Shown here piece after piece: positions 24,288 to 34,200 of a stretch of DNA of 36,215 nucleotides; within the stretch, counting starts at the first letter, position 1; the number at the start of each line of letters is the position of its first letter. Both the position numbers and the translations under genes were made by a program. Under the pieces are notes generated by a model that saw only the letters and a list, made by a program, of their open reading frames with translations, was not told the DNA's origin and did not search any database. The stretch is from Planomonospora parontospora (GTDB lineage Bacteria; Actinomycetota; Actinomycetes; Streptosporangiales; Streptosporangiaceae). The stretch lies in NCBI GenBank assembly GCA_014647935.1, contig BMQD01000039.1, positions 1-36,215 on the forward strand. The letters are read 5' to 3'.

Positions 24288-25526
24288 CCGGTGCTGCGTT
24301 CCTCAACGGGTATGGAGATTGTCACCGCTCGGTTGCCCTGACCAGGGGAATCCTTCCTGGCGGGAGGGTTCTGCCATGCCGAAACTGCTGCGCGCTCGAG
24401 CGCCGCGCGATGCCCAGGAAGAACGCCAGGTCCGCAAGCTCGCCGGAGCCCGTCACGCTCCAGCCGACTGGATCCAGCGCGCCAGGATCGTGGTGCTGAG
24501 CTGGAGCGGGATGCGCGGCCCGGCCATCGCCGAGCGGGTGGGCTGCCATCCGGAAACGGTGCGCCGCCGGCTGCGCCGCTTCAACGCCGAGGGTCTGGAC
24601 GGTCTCGGCGACCGGCCCGGCTCCGGCCGCAAGGCCCGCCTCACCCAGGCCGAACGCTCACAGATCATCGCGCTGGCCAAGAGCACCCCGCCCGGCAGGT
24701 TGCGCTGGCGACCCTGGGGCGAACCGGAGGCCGACGACGAGACCGGTCCGGCGGTGTGGACCCTGGACGCGCTCACCGCCGCAGCCCGCGGGCAGGGCAT
24801 CGCCGTCGGCCGCTCCCAGGTCCGCCGGATCCTGCTGGCCGAGGGGGTGAGATGGCGGCGCACCCGATCCTGGAGCACCAGCAAAGATCCCGGGTTCGCC
24901 GTAAAAGAACGGTGATCGTCGGCCTGTACACCGACCCGCCCGAAGGCGCGGTCGTCGTGTGCACCGACGAACTGGGGCCCGTCACTCCGCGGACGTTCCC
25001 GCCGGCACCGGCCTGGTCAGGAGACGGACACCGGATCAAGGTCCCCCTGGAGTACCGGCGCGGACCGGCCAAGACCTGGGTCTACGGCGCGCTGCGCGTG
25101 GCCGACGGCACCGCGGTGACGATGACGTCCCCGTCCCGCAACAGCGCGTCCTATCAGGAGTTCCTGCAGAAGATCGAGGACGCCAACCCCGGCACCGGCG
25201 ACATCGTTGTGATCGCCGACAACCTGTCCAGCCACAACAGCCTCGCCACCCGAACCTGGCTGGCCGAGCACCCGCGGATCCGGCACGCGTTCATCCCGGT
25301 CGGCGCATGCTGGCTCAACCTGCAGGAAGCGTGGTGGCGGATCTTCCGCCGACATGCCCTGGCCGGGGTGTCCTTCGCCGGTCCGGGCGACATCGACTAC
25401 GCCACCCGCATCGCGACCGCCCAGCTCAACCAGCAGGCCAGACCCTGGGTCTGGGGCCGGCCGCCACCGGCTCCCCGACGCCTGCGCCGCCGGCTTGTCT
25501 ACATGCTTTGAGGAACGCAGCACCGG
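24288..25526 (+). mobile_element. IS630-family insertion sequence A
   Basis: Perfect 19-bp terminal inverted repeats (24288-24306, CCGGTGCTGCGTTCCTCAA; 25508-25526) enclose one transposase read in two frames. The right repeat overlaps the transposase stop. A TA follows the right end, but the left flank (GG) is not TA, so a target duplication is not evident. Confidence 0.75.
24376..25511 (+). CDS. IS630-family transposase, -1 frameshift fusion
   Basis: Frame 1 starts at ATG 24376 (GGGAGG 8 nt upstream) and ends at 24915. It encodes the winged helix-turn-helix part (GPAIAERVGCHPETVRRRLR; GLGDRPGSGRKARLTQAE). Frame 2 carries the DDE domain: Asp in VVVCTDELGPV, Asp in VVIADNLSSHNS and Glu in WLNLQEAWWRIFRR, ending RRRLVYML at 25511. 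The two are joined by a -1 shift at GTA-AAA-G (24901-24907), where tRNA-Lys can re-pair on AAA. The fused product is about 379 residues, usual for the family. Programmed frameshifting is known in some IS630 elements; here it is inferred from the site and the intact second half. Confidence 0.8.
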
Positions 25527-25529
25527 TAC

Positions 25530-26985
25530 TACATTCGTAGATCTTGATTCGTTTGACTGCGTCACGGAATGTGGTTGGTCCATCGTCAGTACGTGACGTG
25601 CGCTCTGACCTACGATCTCGTCGTGTCCTGGGATGCGGAACTGACCGCGCTGATCACGCGCATCGCCGGCCCCCTGTTCACCCGGCCCGAACCCCGCCAG
25701 GCCTTCGCCGACCTGGTGCGCGCCTTGCTGGCCGACGTACCCCGCAAGAACTCCTGGCAGCTGGCCGACCACATCGGCCACGCCACCGCCCACCGCTTCG
25801 AGCACCTGCTGGACCGCGCGAAATGGGACGTCGACGCCTTGCGCGACGAAGTCCGCTCTCACGTGATCGCACATCTGGGCCGCGCCGACGGCGTGCTGAT
25901 CGCCGACGACACCAGCGCGATCAAGAAGGGTCAGATGTCCGTCGGCGTGGCCGACCAGTACTGCGGCCTGACCGGCCAGGTGGAGAACTGCCAGGTCATG
26001 CCCATGCTCACCTACGCCTCCGCCGCCGGGCACGCCTTCGTCAACCGGCGCCTGTACCTTCCCGAGTCCTGGGCCGGTGATCCGCAGCGGCGGGCACGGG
26101 CCGGGGTGCCCGAGCACGTCGCCTTCCGCACCAAACCGCAGCTGGTGATCGACATGCTCGCCGAGGAGCTCGCGGCCGGCACCCCGTTCCGCTACCTGTG
26201 CGCCGACTCCGGCTACGGCCGCGACCCGCACCTGTGCGCGTTCTGCCACGAACGGGCGATCTCCTACGTGATGGCGGTCCCGGTCGACCTGCCGCTGGTC
26301 GCTGCCCGAGGTGGCGTCGAGCCGGTCGGGCACGTGCTGGACCGCATCCTGGCTCTCGGCCGGGCCGGGGTCTGGGAGCGCCGCTCGTGCGGGACCGGCA
26401 CCAAGGGCTTGCGCGTCTACGACTGGACCGCCCTGGCAGTCGCCGTGGCCGGGCAGGCGCCCGCGCCCGGCCACGCGCACACGCTGCTGATCCGCCGCTC
26501 CGTCAGCGCCCCGACGGAGGTGGAGTTCTTCCTGGCCCATGCCCCGGCCCGCGTCCCGGTCACCGAGCTGATCGACGCGGCCGGGATGCGCTGGAAGATC
26601 GAGGAGAACAACGAGCACGGCAAGGACCTGCTCGGCCTGACCTCCTACCAGGTCCGCAAGTGGACCCCGTGGCACCGGCACGTCACCATCGCCATGCTCG
26701 CGCTGGCATTCCTGGCCGCCATGCGTGCCGCCCTGCCCGCCGACGCCGACGAGACCGCGGGCAAGGGAAAAGACCGCCTGCTTCTGGAGGCGCCGGCGGG
26801 CTGAGGCTGCTGTGGCTCTCACTCGCCGGGATCCGCCGCGTCCTGGCCCGGCTGCTCATCCCGGCGGCCAACGCCATCGATCACGTCCTGGCCTGGTCAC
26901 ACTTCCGGCGGCTCCACCAGACACGCGCTCTGATCAGCCATTACCGGCGACGCGGTGACCCACTCCCACCGGACCTACGAATGTA
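25530..26985 (+). mobile_element. IS701-family insertion sequence
   Basis: A 1,456-bp element with 11-bp terminal inverted repeats (TACATTCGTAG at 25530-25540; CTACGAATGTA at 26975-26985), flanked by a 4-bp duplication GTAC (25526-25529 and 26986-26989). A 4-bp duplication is normal for IS701. Because GTAC is itself a palindrome, the inverted repeats look longer than they are. It was inserted exactly at the junction between the two IS630 copies. Confidence 0.8.
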
Positions 26986-26986
26986 G
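25569..26986 (+). CDS. IS701-family transposase, -1 frameshift fusion
   Basis: Frame 1 runs 25569-26804 (411 residues; a GTG at 25623 before SWDAELTALITR is the likelier start). The catalytic domain has Asp in VLIADDTSAIKKGQMSVG, Asp in YLCADSGYGRDPHL and Glu in RWKIEENNEHGKDLLGL. The C-terminal portion typical of IS701 transposases (LLWLSLAGIRRVLARLL, DHVLAWSHFRRLHQT, SHYRRRGD) lies in the -1 frame, ending with TAG at 26984-26986. The overlap contains G-GGA-AAA (26765-26771), a canonical -1 slippery heptamer. Stopping in frame 1 would give a shorter protein that could act as a regulator. The final G of the stop codon comes from the duplicated target DNA. Confidence 0.75.
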
Positions 26987-26988
26987 TA

Positions 26989-28161
26989 CTGACGAAGAAA
27001 TCCAGGCGTCATGAGGCGCCCAGGGCGATCGTTCTCGCTGTTTCCCCAGGTGGCAACCTGGAGGTATGAGGTACTCCGACAGAAGCGGAGGACTGTCCGA
27101 CACCGAACGAGAACGGCGCGAGGTGCTGCGGCTTCGGGCAGCGGACATGTTCTCCGGAGGAATCCAGCCACCGCGGGTGGCCCACCTGCTGGGCGTGACC
27201 CGCAAATCCGCCTGCGAGTGGCACCGGACCTGGCAGAAAGGCGGCAAGGCCGCACTGCGCTCCAAAGGCACCGCCGGCACCGGCTGCAAGCTCACCGACG
27301 AGCAGACCGACCGCCTGGAGGCGCTCCTGGCCGAGGGCGCGGCCGCGCACGGCTGGGACGACCAGCGCTGGACCGCTGCGCGGATCGCGCTGCTGATCGC
27401 CGAGACGTTCCACATCCACTACACCCCACGCGGGGTTACCTACCTGCTCCAGCGGCTGGGCTGGTCGTTCCAGGTCCCGGCGCACCGGGCCGCCCGGCGC
27501 GACGAGGACCAGGTCGCCACCTGGGTCAAGCGGACCTGGCCCGCGATAAAAGCACCCGGGCGGCCTGGGACTCCTGGCTCTGCTTCGCCGACGAGTCCGG
27601 CCAGAGTCTGAGGCCGCCCAAAGGACGAACGTGGGCACCCGCGGGCCGCACGCCGGTCCTGCCGGTCGCCTATAGCGGAGCGGGACGGACCTCGATCGCC
27701 GGGCTGCTCTGCGTCAAGCCCGGCCGGCGGACCCGCCTGATCTACCGCACGCTCACCTACCACCGCCGCAAGCACGAGCCCAAGGGCTTCGGAGAGGAAG
27801 CCTTCCAGGCCCTGCTGAGCGCCGCGCACGCCCAGCTCGGCGGGCCGATCTCGCTGGTGTGGGACAGCCTTCCCGAGCACGTCAGCGCCCGAATGCGCGC
27901 GTGGATCGCTGCTCAGGCCGATTGGCTGCTGGTCTACCGGCTTCCGCCGTACGCGCCCGATCTCAACCCGGCCGAGGGCATCTGGTCCAACCTGCGCACC
28001 AAGGTCCTCAACTTCGCCGTTCACGGCATCGACCAGCTCACCGCGTTGATCAAGAGCCGGCTCAAATCCATGCAGTACCGGCCCGACCTGCTGAACGGGT
28101 TCGTCGCCGAGACCGGTCTGACAATCGCTGATCCGACGTAACCTCCGGCTTTCTTGCTCAG
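26989..28161 (+). mobile_element. IS630-family insertion sequence B
   Basis: The ends CTGACGAAGAAATCC (left) and CTGAGCAAGAAAGCC (right, reverse-complemented) match at 12 of 15 positions. Each is flanked by TA (26987-26988 and 28162-28163), the expected target duplication. Length is 1,173 bp. The left TA is part of the GTAC used later as the IS701 target. Confidence 0.75.
27066..28141 (+). CDS. IS630-family transposase, -1 frameshift fusion
   Basis: Frame 1 (27066-27611) encodes the N-terminal helix-turn-helix region (PPRVAHLLGVTRKSACEWHR; WTAARIALLIAETFHIHYTP). The -1 frame carries the DDE catalytic domain: Asp in WLCFADESGQSL, Asp in SLVWDSLPEHVS and Glu in YAPDLNPAEGIWSNLR. The frames meet at ATA-AAA-G (27546-27552), the same slip arrangement as in IS630 copy A. 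The fused protein is about 358 residues, normal for the family. It is not closely similar to copy A in sequence, so the two are separate arrivals. A GGAGG lies very close to the ATG. Confidence 0.8.
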
Positions 28162-28260
28162 TACAGGCCGGTGACGCGCAGGGTCTCCAGCAGGAGCAGG
28201 GCGCCTGATTGGAAGAGGAGACCGGATGCGTCGGCGGAGGTGGTAAGTGCGGCTGGAGTG

Positions 28261-31200
28261 CTAAATTGTATCCGGCAGATTGTCCAATCTTGGGCGAGGA
28301 CAATAATTGTCGACTAGACAATCCCACCATTGCAAAGTGTACTCACCTATCATAAATATGTCCCCAGCGACACCGAGAGCTTTCCCGGCAGCACCAACAG
28401 AGCGAAGGAAACCTCCGCGGGGGGTACCGGTCCTCGGAGCATGTGTCGGCTTACCTCTCGAATCGTACGTAAATTTTTCTCCAGTTATATGGGCTACTGC
28501 AGACTTTTTCAAGACATTTTTTACCGATCCGGCAAATGACTGCAATCTTTTACCGTCGCCCTGCAGCCATGTAGTGATCTTCCCTGTCGAATCGGGGACG
28601 TTGTTCAGAACATTCCAGAGTTTAGTGAACTCGACAAGAGCCACCCGTCTGTCAGCGGCGGATAGGAGCTTGTTACCAAGCTTCCTGTTCGCCTCCAGCA
28701 GGTTGGCTAATTCCGACATTAATCCAGCGGCCTTGAGCGGATGGTATCTCCCACCGATCGTAAGGCCAGTCTTAAGTTCGAACTCCAGTCCTGTGGAGAC
28801 CGTTCCGTCCCCTACTACGCCAGCCTTTGTCCCTGGACGGGCATAGATCCCTCCATCTCCCGACATTAAGATTTTCTTGAGCCTTTCATTTGTGACGCGA
28901 GGAGGCTGGGCTGGCTTATTCGGAATCCATCGCGTGCCGTCCCAGCGGTGTGTAGCGCGGAGTCGAACACACTTTTCACTGTTGCTTCCACGGCAAGGGT
29001 CTGGCGCGCTACCGCGCCCACCTTTTTTGGAAAAGTAAGCCCTAGAAGTACCATAGGCACCCCCTACCCCTCCCCCTCCTCCTGCTGCTACTCCTCCATT
29101 GTTGTCTATGTCTCGTATGGCCTTCCAGATTTCAGCGAGATCCTCCAGGGTCGCAGATGGGACTTTGTATATATTCATGTACAATTTTTGCGCTTCGGGT
29201 CCGGCTTCCCAATAGCCTTCTGGTGCTTGCCCGCCGTTATGCATGAAGCCAGCCCGCTTGGCTTCGGTAGGGTCGAACTCTGGAGCCCACGCCATAAACC
29301 CGAAGTTTTTGCTTTCGAAATCATCGATTCCGGTGTAAACAAGAGGGCCGGCAGGCTGGCCCCACGTGTACAAGCAGTCCAAGCCGCTGCAGCCCTTGAT
29401 GGGTGTGTCCCAGCCACTGTTTCTGTCGTTGACGAAGTAGTCGCTGAAGTCGATGGAGTCGCTGTCGGATGATGACCAGGTGCTGCTGGCCCCGGGGGCG
29501 CTGGTGGTGCCAGGAGTCCGGATCGCGGCGTGGCCGCTGGGGTCGATGCTGGTCAGCGGGCCAGCATTGCCATAAGTGTAGCGATTGGCCTGCACCGACG
29601 GGTCTGGCGACAGGGTGGCGCTGTCACGGGAGGCGAAGACGCCGTTGCCGGGCTGGTACCAGCGGGCGTGCATGTTGACCTTGCCGGTGTCCGGGTCGGT
29701 GTAGTCGCCTTGGTAGCCGACCGAGCGTTTAGTACCGGTGTGGTGGGTGACCTTGCCGAAGGGGTCGTAGGCGACCGAGTCGACCAGCGCGGCGCCGGTG
29801 AAAGTGGCCACCACATCACCGTGAAGATCGCTCATCACTCCGAGCGCGGGGTCGCTGCCTTCCTGCAGACTGAGTAGGTCGCCGAAGGGATCACGGCCGT
29901 ACTTAGCCTGCAGAGCACCGACGCCATCGTTGATGGCAGCGATGTCATTGGTCACTCCGGAGTAGATGAACCGTTGCTGATTGGTGCCCTTGGTACGAGA
30001 GGTCATCCGGCCGAAGGCATCGTAGCCGTAGGTAGTCTCACCGTCGGAAATGAGCTGGTCGAAGGCGTCGAAGACGAGGTTCTTGGTCACCCCATTGGTG
30101 GTCTCGGATGCGAGGGTGCCGCGGGGGGTGTAGGTGTAGTCGGTGCCGCCGCCGGACATCAGCCGGTTGCGCTCGTCGTAGACGAAGCTTTCGTCTCCGG
30201 CTTTGATCCGGTTGCCAGCGTCGTCCCAGGTGTAGGCGGTGACTTTTCCGTCGGGGGCGATCCAGGAGGTCAGGCGTCCGGCATGGTCGTAGTCGTAGGT
30301 GTTGGTACCGGCGTCGGCGGTGCCGGTGGTGGTCTTGGTGGTGAGGTTGTTGTCCTTGTCCCACCCATAGGCAATCTTCAACAGTTCAGTGCCGGTGCTG
30401 CTCTTCAGCTCCTGGGAAGTGAGCCGGTCGAGTGCGTCGTAGGTGTAGGCGTGGGTGGTAGCCGGATCAGTAGTGGTCTTGCTGGTGAGCCGGTCGGCCT
30501 TGTCGTAGTCGTAGGCGAGGGTACGGCCGGTGACCGGGTCGGTCGCGGTCTCCAGGCGACCAGCGTTGTCCCAGGTGTAGGTGGCGGTGCCTGTGACGTC
30601 GATGCGTTGGGTGGGATTGCCCAGAGCGTCGTAGGTGTAAGCCGCGACTTGATTGCCGGCCTTGGTCACCTGGGTGAGCAAACCGCGGTCGTTGTAGGCC
30701 AGGCCGTAGTCACCGATGGCGGTCGGACGACCGGACTGGTCGTAGGTGAAGCTCCGTTCCGGAGTTGTGATCGAGGCGCCGGTACCGATCTGCTTGGTTA
30801 CCTGGCCAAGAGGATCGAAGGTGCGGTCGAGGCGGATGCCGCCCGGCTGCAATGTGGTAATGCTGTTGCCAGCCGCGTCGTACAGGTGAGTCCAGGTGCG
30901 GTCGGCGGTGTTGGGATGAGCGGTAGTGGGTGGTTCGATGACTGATTCGACCAGGCCAAGGGTGTTGTAGGTGGTCCAGGTGGTGTTACCGCGGCCATCG
31001 GTCAAGCGGGTGCGAGCGCCGGTGGCGTCGTAGCCGAACGTGGTGGTGATCGATTTATCGACGGAGATCGGTTCGATCAGCTTCGTCAGGCGGCCCAGGG
31101 CGTCGAACTCTCGCGAGGTGACGTGTCCTTCGCCGGAGGCAGTGTGGATCGGGTTACCAGCTGGGTCGTAGTCGAAGCCGATCGTCCGGACCACAGTCCC

Positions 31201-34200
31201 GGACGGGTCCAGGTCCTTGGCGGCGGTTTGCCGTCCGGCCAGGTCATATTCGGCCTCGGTGACGTTGCCGAGCGCGTCCGTGGTCTTCACCGTGCGGCCG
31301 ATGGCATCGTAGACAACGGTGGAGGTGTTGCCGCTGGGGCCGGTAGTGGCAGTGATTTCGCCGATGGCATTGACTGTGTAGCTGGTGACCTTGTTGTCCG
31401 GCGCCACGGTCTTGATGAGGTTACCGGCGGTGTCGTAGGTGAAGGTGGTGGTCAGCGCGGTCGTGGTGGGTTTGCGCTCGATCTGGGTCTGAGTGATTTG
31501 CCGCCCGAGATCGTCGTAGGTCACTTCGGTCCGTGCACCGGTCGGATCGACGGATGCCAGTTGCTCACCCAGTAGGTCATATTCCGAAATCGAGACACCG
31601 CTCGACCCCGAGGCGCTTGGCAGCGTCACCCGCACCGGGTTGCCTAGCGCATCGTATTCGGTGGAGGTCACATACCCGCGGGGGTCGGTGACGGCCGTAG
31701 TACGGCCCGCCGCGTCGTAGGCGTAGCTGGTCTTGGGGGTGAGGGTGCTGCCGCCCGGTAGGGCGTAAGGCGGCATGACAGTGGACGTCAGGCGGCCGGA
31801 CTTATCGAAGGTAGAGACTGAGACGCGGCCTTCGGCGTCGGTGGTGTGCGTCTGTCGGCCGATGTTGTCGTAGCCGTATCGAGCCGTCGGCCGGCTTTCG
31901 GTGGCCGACCCGTTCTTTTCGATTCTGACCTGCGGGGCAGTCGTCTCCACGAGTCGCCCCAGTAGGTCATAGCGCATAGTGGTGGTGAAGTCGGCCGCGG
32001 TCGCGCCGGAGGTGTTGCCGCGAGGGTCGATCTGCTCAACCAGCAGCCCGCGATCGTCGTACACCCAGGTGGAGGTCAGGTCGGCATCGCCGTTCTCGAT
32101 GACCTGTCGGGTCATTTGGCCGCTGGCGTTGTAGGCGTATTCGACTGACTCGATTCGGCTGCTACTACCGGAGCCGGTAAACGTCCTCTTGATGACGTTA
32201 TTGCCCTTGTCGTAGTCCATGGCGGTGGTGCGCTTTAAGCCGTCAGGATCGAGGATCGTCGAAGTTAGCCGACCAGCCGCGTCGTAGGCGTAATCCGTCT
32301 GCTCCTTGCCATCGCCGGTCACTCGACGGATGAGATTTTTGGCCGCGTCGTAGGTATTGGTCTCCAGTACCACATCCGTGGCTGTGGTGGAACCGTTCAA
32401 CCGAGCATCATCAGCAATCACTTGCGAGACCAAGCCGTCACTGAAGTAGGTGTAAGACGTCTTGCGGCCCATCGCATCCACCTGGGTCGCCAAGCGTCCG
32501 CCAGGGTCGTAGGCGAAGGACTCCAGCACCACATCCTGAGCGGCTTGCGGGCTGACTGGGCTACCGGTCCAGTTCTTGAGTGTTCGGGAGGCCAATTCAC
32601 CGCGTTCGGTGTAGGCGAAAGTGGTGACTGTGCCCACCGGGTCGGTCATGCTGGTCCGCGATCCGGTGTTATCCCAGGTGGATCGGGTAACGCTGTTCTC
32701 CGGGTCGATCACCGACGCGATGTGGCCGGCGTCGTCGTAGGCGTAGGTCATCGTCTGCGCCGGATCACTACCGGTCAGATCGGTGAAAGTCTCGGTGAGC
32801 GGGTTGCCGTCGGCATCGTAGGTGTAGGCCGTCTTGGCCGTGTGCGTCACATCGGTGATCTCGTTTTTCACGCCGGGACCGGTACTGCTCAACAATCGTC
32901 CCCTGGCGTCATAGACAAAGTGCGTGGTCACACCATTGGGATGAGTCTGGGATACCTGAGTTGTGGTGATCAGTCGTCCGATGGCGTCGTACGCATGCTT
33001 GGTGACCGCACCGAGAGGGCTCTTCACCTCAGTCACGTCTCCGGACGCAGTATAGGCGTAGGTGACTTCGTTGCCCTTGGCGTCCTCCTGGGAAGCCACT
33101 AACCCTGCCGGTGTGTTACCACCGCCAATGGCTGGTTCAGTGCCGTCGGTGTAGGAGATGCTCGTCGAACGGCCGTCGGGGAAGTCACCGGTCGCCGGGA
33201 AGATCGTCTTCGCCGGTTCCCCGTGGGAGGTGTACTCCGTGCGGGTGGCGTAGGTGTCGTCGGTGGCCGAGGAGGAGCGGCCGTCCCGGGAGACGGTCAT
33301 CTGGTCGTTGCGCGGGTCGAACAGCTCGTCGACCTTCAGGTAGTAGTCGAAGTACTCGGTGGAGCAGGCCTGCGCGGTCCGGCAGGTCTTCTTGGCGATC
33401 ACGTTGCCGCGCGCGTTGAACGACAGCTCGGTTTCGTTGCCGTTGCGGTCGACGGCTTTGGTTGGGAACCCGCCGGTGTCGTAGCTGTAGCGGGCGGTCT
33501 GGCCGAGCTGATCGCTTTTACTCACCGCACGGTTGCCGCGGAGCGGATCGTTGACATAGGACAGCGTCCCGCCGCGGGGGTCGGTCACCGTGACGGTCGC
33601 CAGCGTCTGGGTGCTGGAGGCGGTGGCATACGCCGGCGCCGACAGCTTCCAGGTGCCGCCGTGCCGGTCGGTGTGGCTGGTCAGGCGGCCGCCGTCGGCG
33701 GCATAGGCGTTGCTGGCCCAGGTGCGGCCCGAGGCCTGGGTGACCGTGGCCAGCTGCGGCTGCGGCGCGCGGGCCGCGTAGTGGGCGCGCACCAGGCCGA
33801 GCCCGAGCGGCTTGCCGTACACGGCGACCTCGTCGATGTCACCGTTGAACGCGAACGCCGCGGTCGAGCTGGTGGTCGCCGGCCAGGCGGGCGAGCCGGT
33901 GCCGTAGCCGATCCGGGTCTCCCACTGGTCGGCGTGCGTGATGGTGCCCGCCAGCGTGCCGACGGCCTGGCCGTCCAGGAACAGCGTCTGGGTGTTTTCG
34001 GCGCCGGACAGCACCACGTGGTGCCAGACGCCGTCGTTCACCTTGGCCGTCGAGGTGATGGGCGTGGATGCGCCGGTGTAGAACTGGCCGCGCAGCTTGC
34101 CGTCGGTGCCGACGTAGACGACCGGGGTGAAGGCCGACGGGGCGTTGGACGCCGCGTTCTGGTGGCCGATCACCGTGCCGGAGGCGGTGGTCTTGAACCA

